From the NCBI RefSeq assembly GCF_900099615.1, contig NZ_FMTE01000002.1, forward strand, positions 244,730 to 308,729: a stretch of 64,000 nt of DNA, given 5' to 3'. Shown here in pieces: positions 62,028 through 64,000 of the stretch. Source of the stretch: Borreliella japonica. Its GTDB lineage: Bacteria; Spirochaetota; Spirochaetia; Borreliales; Borreliaceae. Position 1 is the stretch's first letter. Each line of letters begins with the position of its first letter. The notes below the pieces were generated by a model. It had not been told where the DNA came from, did no database searches, and worked only from the letters and a program-made list of their open reading frames with translations. The position numbers were made by a program, and so were the translations under genes.

Positions 62028-62609
62028 CTAAAAAGGCAAATATGTTCCTAAAACTCTAATAGCAAATACAACTTGTTCGACAATGATTATAAATGCTATC
62101 ATTAAAGCACTTCCAACAAGCAAGCGTAAAGTATAAGACATATGCTTGTCAGTAATTACACCACTTATCCTAGTAGATAAAGGAAGTAAAAATGAATCGA
62201 CTGTTTTAAAAAAATCTGAACCTTGAAACAAATTCAAAAGCAATAATAACAATCTCAACAACAAAAAGAAAACTATAGCAATAAAAATACTTCTAAATAT
62301 TCCCCAAATTTCAACAATAAATAAAATAACAAATGTAGAAAGCTTATAATTCCCATAAACCAACATTCTTTCAAAAATAGTTAGAGTTATTAAAGCTGCA
62401 ATCGGAGAAAAATCAAACATGCCAAATGTAAAAAAAGGAATTTTTCTGAAAAAAGATAAAACCGGCTCTGTAACAACATGTATAAATTTGAAAAACACAT
62501 TAGTATTAATTCCCGAAGATACAAGCCAGCTAAGAATGATCCTAATTAAAATTAAAACCCTATAAATCTGCAAAAATATCATTAAAGTTTCTATTAAAAC
62601 AACCAACAC
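62028..62609 (-). CDS. YggT family integral membrane protein
   Basis: 193 residues with two YggT repeats, each a pair of membrane helices around a conserved polar stretch. First repeat LIRIILSWL with VVTEPVLSFFRKIP and FDFSPIAALITL, second repeat after about residue 100 with a weaker version ending LLVGSALMIAF. Family members are linked loosely to cell division, osmotic response or membrane organisation; the function is not established. The start is GTG with the ideal AGGAGG site, 8 bases after the dnaE stop. B31 BB0580 orthologue from memory. Confidence 0.88.
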   Translation of the reverse strand: MLVVLIETLMIFLQIYRVLILIRIILSWLVSSGINTNVFFKFIHVVTEPVLSFFRKIPFFTFGMFDFSPIAALITLTIFERMLVYGNYKLSTFVILFIVEIWGIFRSIFIAIVFFLLLRLLLLLLNLFQGSDFFKTVDSFLLPLSTRISGVITDKHMSYTLRLLVGSALMIAFIIIVEQVVFAIRVLGTYLPF

Positions 62610-62617
62610 AGCACCTC

Positions 62618-64000
62618 CTAATCAATCCAAACATCTTCAACTATCATGCACCTTCTCAACTTATCAAGCTTATCTTCATCTGGTTTAAAATTTAAAATTG
62701 AATCCATTTTCAATTTTAAATTTTTACCATTTTCTCTTAAATAAAAATAAACATTTGAAAATCCAGAATTGTCTTCAAAATTATTTATACTTTCCTTCAA
62801 AGAATTAAGTAATTGCAAATCATTTAATTTATTATTTAAAAATTTAATATGAATATTATTTACTTTATCTTCAGAAAGTCTCTCAATATTTACAACTTTT
62901 TCAACTACAATTGAAAATTTATCTCTGTTAAACGTAAGTCTACCTATAACTCCAATAACATTACCTTCAAATAGAAAATTCCTATACCTTTCATAGCTTT
63001 CTGTAAAAACTACAATATCTATTGCACCTTTAAAATCTTCAATAATACCAAAAGCCATTTTTGCATTATTTCTTTTAGTTTGAATAACTTTTACTGAATT
63101 TAAAATGCCAGAAAATTGTACAATGCTGTCTTTTTTGATGGCAAGATCTCTTAAAACATTTAAATTGGAAAAGCTATCAATTGCCTTTTTATAAGGATCA
63201 AGAGGATGACCTGACACATAAAATCCTAAAAGCTCTTTTTCAAATCCTAAAAGCTCAGAATAAGAATATTCTTTAAAAACCTGATAATTAAAACTTTTCT
63301 GAATTGGATCTTGACTTCCAAGAACATCAAATAAACTATTTTGACCAAGTTTTTTATTATTTTTATCTTCTGAAACAACTTCAATCAAACGATCGAGATT
63401 TTCAAATAAAGTTTTTCTATTTTGATTCAAATTATCAAAAAGCCCAGATTTTATTGCAGATTCTAAAAATTTCTTATTAATTACTTTATCATCTACACGT
63501 CTGATAAAATCCTCAAAAGAAGTATATTTACCGTTTTTTTCTCTCTCATCGATTATTAAATCAACAACAATTCCTCCAAGATTTTTAATACCATTAAGCC
63601 CATAAGAAATTCCAGAGTCAGTTACACGAAATTCTCTAAATGATCGATTTATATCAGGCTTGAGTACGTTTATACCTATAGCTTTTGACTCCTCAATGTA
63701 ATAAGAAAGCTTATCATTATTATTAATTTCATTTGTCAAATTGGCAGCCATAAAATACTCAGGGTAATTAGCCTTAAGATAAGCAGTTTGATATGCTATT
63801 AAAGAATACGCTGCTGCATGCGATTTATTAAATCCATAGCCCGAAAAAGGCTTTAAAAGTTCAAAAATTTCACTAGCAATTTCTTTGTCATACCCTTTCT
63901 CAATAGCACCTCTTAAAAAGTCGACCTTCATTTCATTCATCTCGTCTTCTTTCTTTTTGCCCATAGCACGTCTTAGAATATCAGCTTTGCCAAGAGAAAA
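62618..64000 (-). CDS. dnaE: DNA polymerase III alpha subunit, 5' part beyond the window
   Basis: The frame stays open to the last base of the window, so this is the C-terminal 460 residues of the replicative polymerase (about 1150 in full). It opens within FSLGKADILRRAMGKKK, which belongs to the fingers/palm region of bacterial DnaE. FSGYGFNKSHAAAYSLIAYQTAYLKANYP (seen in part), GINVLKPDINRS and the helix-hairpin-helix segment follow. The OB-fold domain (VQFSGILNSVKVIQTKRNNAKMAF in part) and C-terminal tail complete it. The internal ATG at 63964 is not the start. It heads the minus-strand run dnaE-yggT-recG. B31 BB0579 orthologue from memory. Confidence 0.96.
   Translation of the reverse strand, partial: FSLGKADILRRAMGKKKEDEMNEMKVDFLRGAIEKGYDKEIASEIFELLKPFSGYGFNKSHAAAYSLIAYQTAYLKANYPEYFMAANLTNEINNNDKLSYYIEESKAIGINVLKPDINRSFREFRVTDSGISYGLNGIKNLGGIVVDLIIDEREKNGKYTSFEDFIRRVDDKVINKKFLESAIKSGLFDNLNQNRKTLFENLDRLIEVVSEDKNNKKLGQNSLFDVLGSQDPIQKSFNYQVFKEYSYSELLGFEKELLGFYVSGHPLDPYKKAIDSFSNLNVLRDLAIKKDSIVQFSGILNSVKVIQTKRNNAKMAFGIIEDFKGAIDIVVFTESYERYRNFLFEGNVIGVIGRLTFNRDKFSIVVEKVVNIERLSEDKVNNIHIKFLNNKLNDLQLLNSLKESINNFEDNSGFSNVYFYLRENGKNLKLKMDSILNFKPDEDKLDKLRRCMIVEDVWID

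Overview
The window is about 64 kb of AT-rich chromosome from a spirochaete of the Lyme disease Borrelia group (Borreliella). The diagnostic gene is the integrin-binding porin P66. The gene order also matches, from memory, the B. burgdorferi B31 chromosome from BB0627 (left edge) down to BB0579 (right edge), so the window runs opposite to B31 numbering. Many residues differ from B31 P66 as I remember it, so this is another strain or species of the group. I see no insertion sequence, prophage, rRNA, CRISPR array or plasmid-type gene family. It is core chromosome, densely packed, with no gene-free stretch over 300 bases.

Layout. 1-10 kb: M18 aminopeptidase (cut by the edge), RNase M5, tRNA-Asn, a LysM amidase with a secreted partner, Mfd, acetate kinase and a DJ-1/PfpI protein. 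10-16 kb: tRNA-Met, a GH3 glycosidase, the c-di-AMP phosphodiesterase DhhP, cytidine deaminase, an unusual cation diffusion facilitator, then tRNA-fMet with rpsD. 16-26 kb: a proteostasis block (trigger factor, ClpP, ClpX, Lon) behind a four-gene tRNA cluster, then PepD and UvrD/PcrA. 26-32 kb: CheD, a D,D-carboxypeptidase, lactate permease, P66 and a membrane J-protein. 32-44 kb: GlyA, a TIG/transglutaminase-like membrane protein, CysS, MurB, two chemoreceptors, a six-helix membrane protein and ArgS. 44-54 kb: acyl-CoA synthetase, CAAX-type protease, a short ComEC, KsgA, Pta, a secreted MTA/SAH nucleosidase and MetG. 54-64 kb: FemA-like protein, MurD, two MATE proteins, a VanY-type carboxypeptidase, RecG, a YggT protein and the 3' part of dnaE.

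How they work together. Seven or eight genes build, trim or recycle peptidoglycan (murB, murD, femA-like, dacA, vanY-like, LysM amidase, GH3 enzyme, possibly the TIG/TGc protein). AckA and Pta form the acetate/acetyl-phosphate node. Trigger factor, ClpXP and Lon handle nascent and damaged proteins. Mfd, RecG, UvrD and DnaE cover repair and replication. Several tRNA genes sit directly ahead of translation or folding genes and have clear sigma-70-type promoters.

Minus-strand genes are G/T-rich and plus-strand genes A/C-rich, so the minus strand is probably the leading strand, with the origin off the right edge. The best leads for new biology are: a GNAT-like domain fused to a zinc-type CDF transporter with a C-x3-H site; a six-helix protein resembling RnfE/NqrD that has lost its iron-sulfur cysteines; a TIG plus cysteine-less transglutaminase-like membrane protein; probable leaderless mRNAs; convergent genes sharing a four-base stop/stop overlap; and several palindromes between divergent genes.
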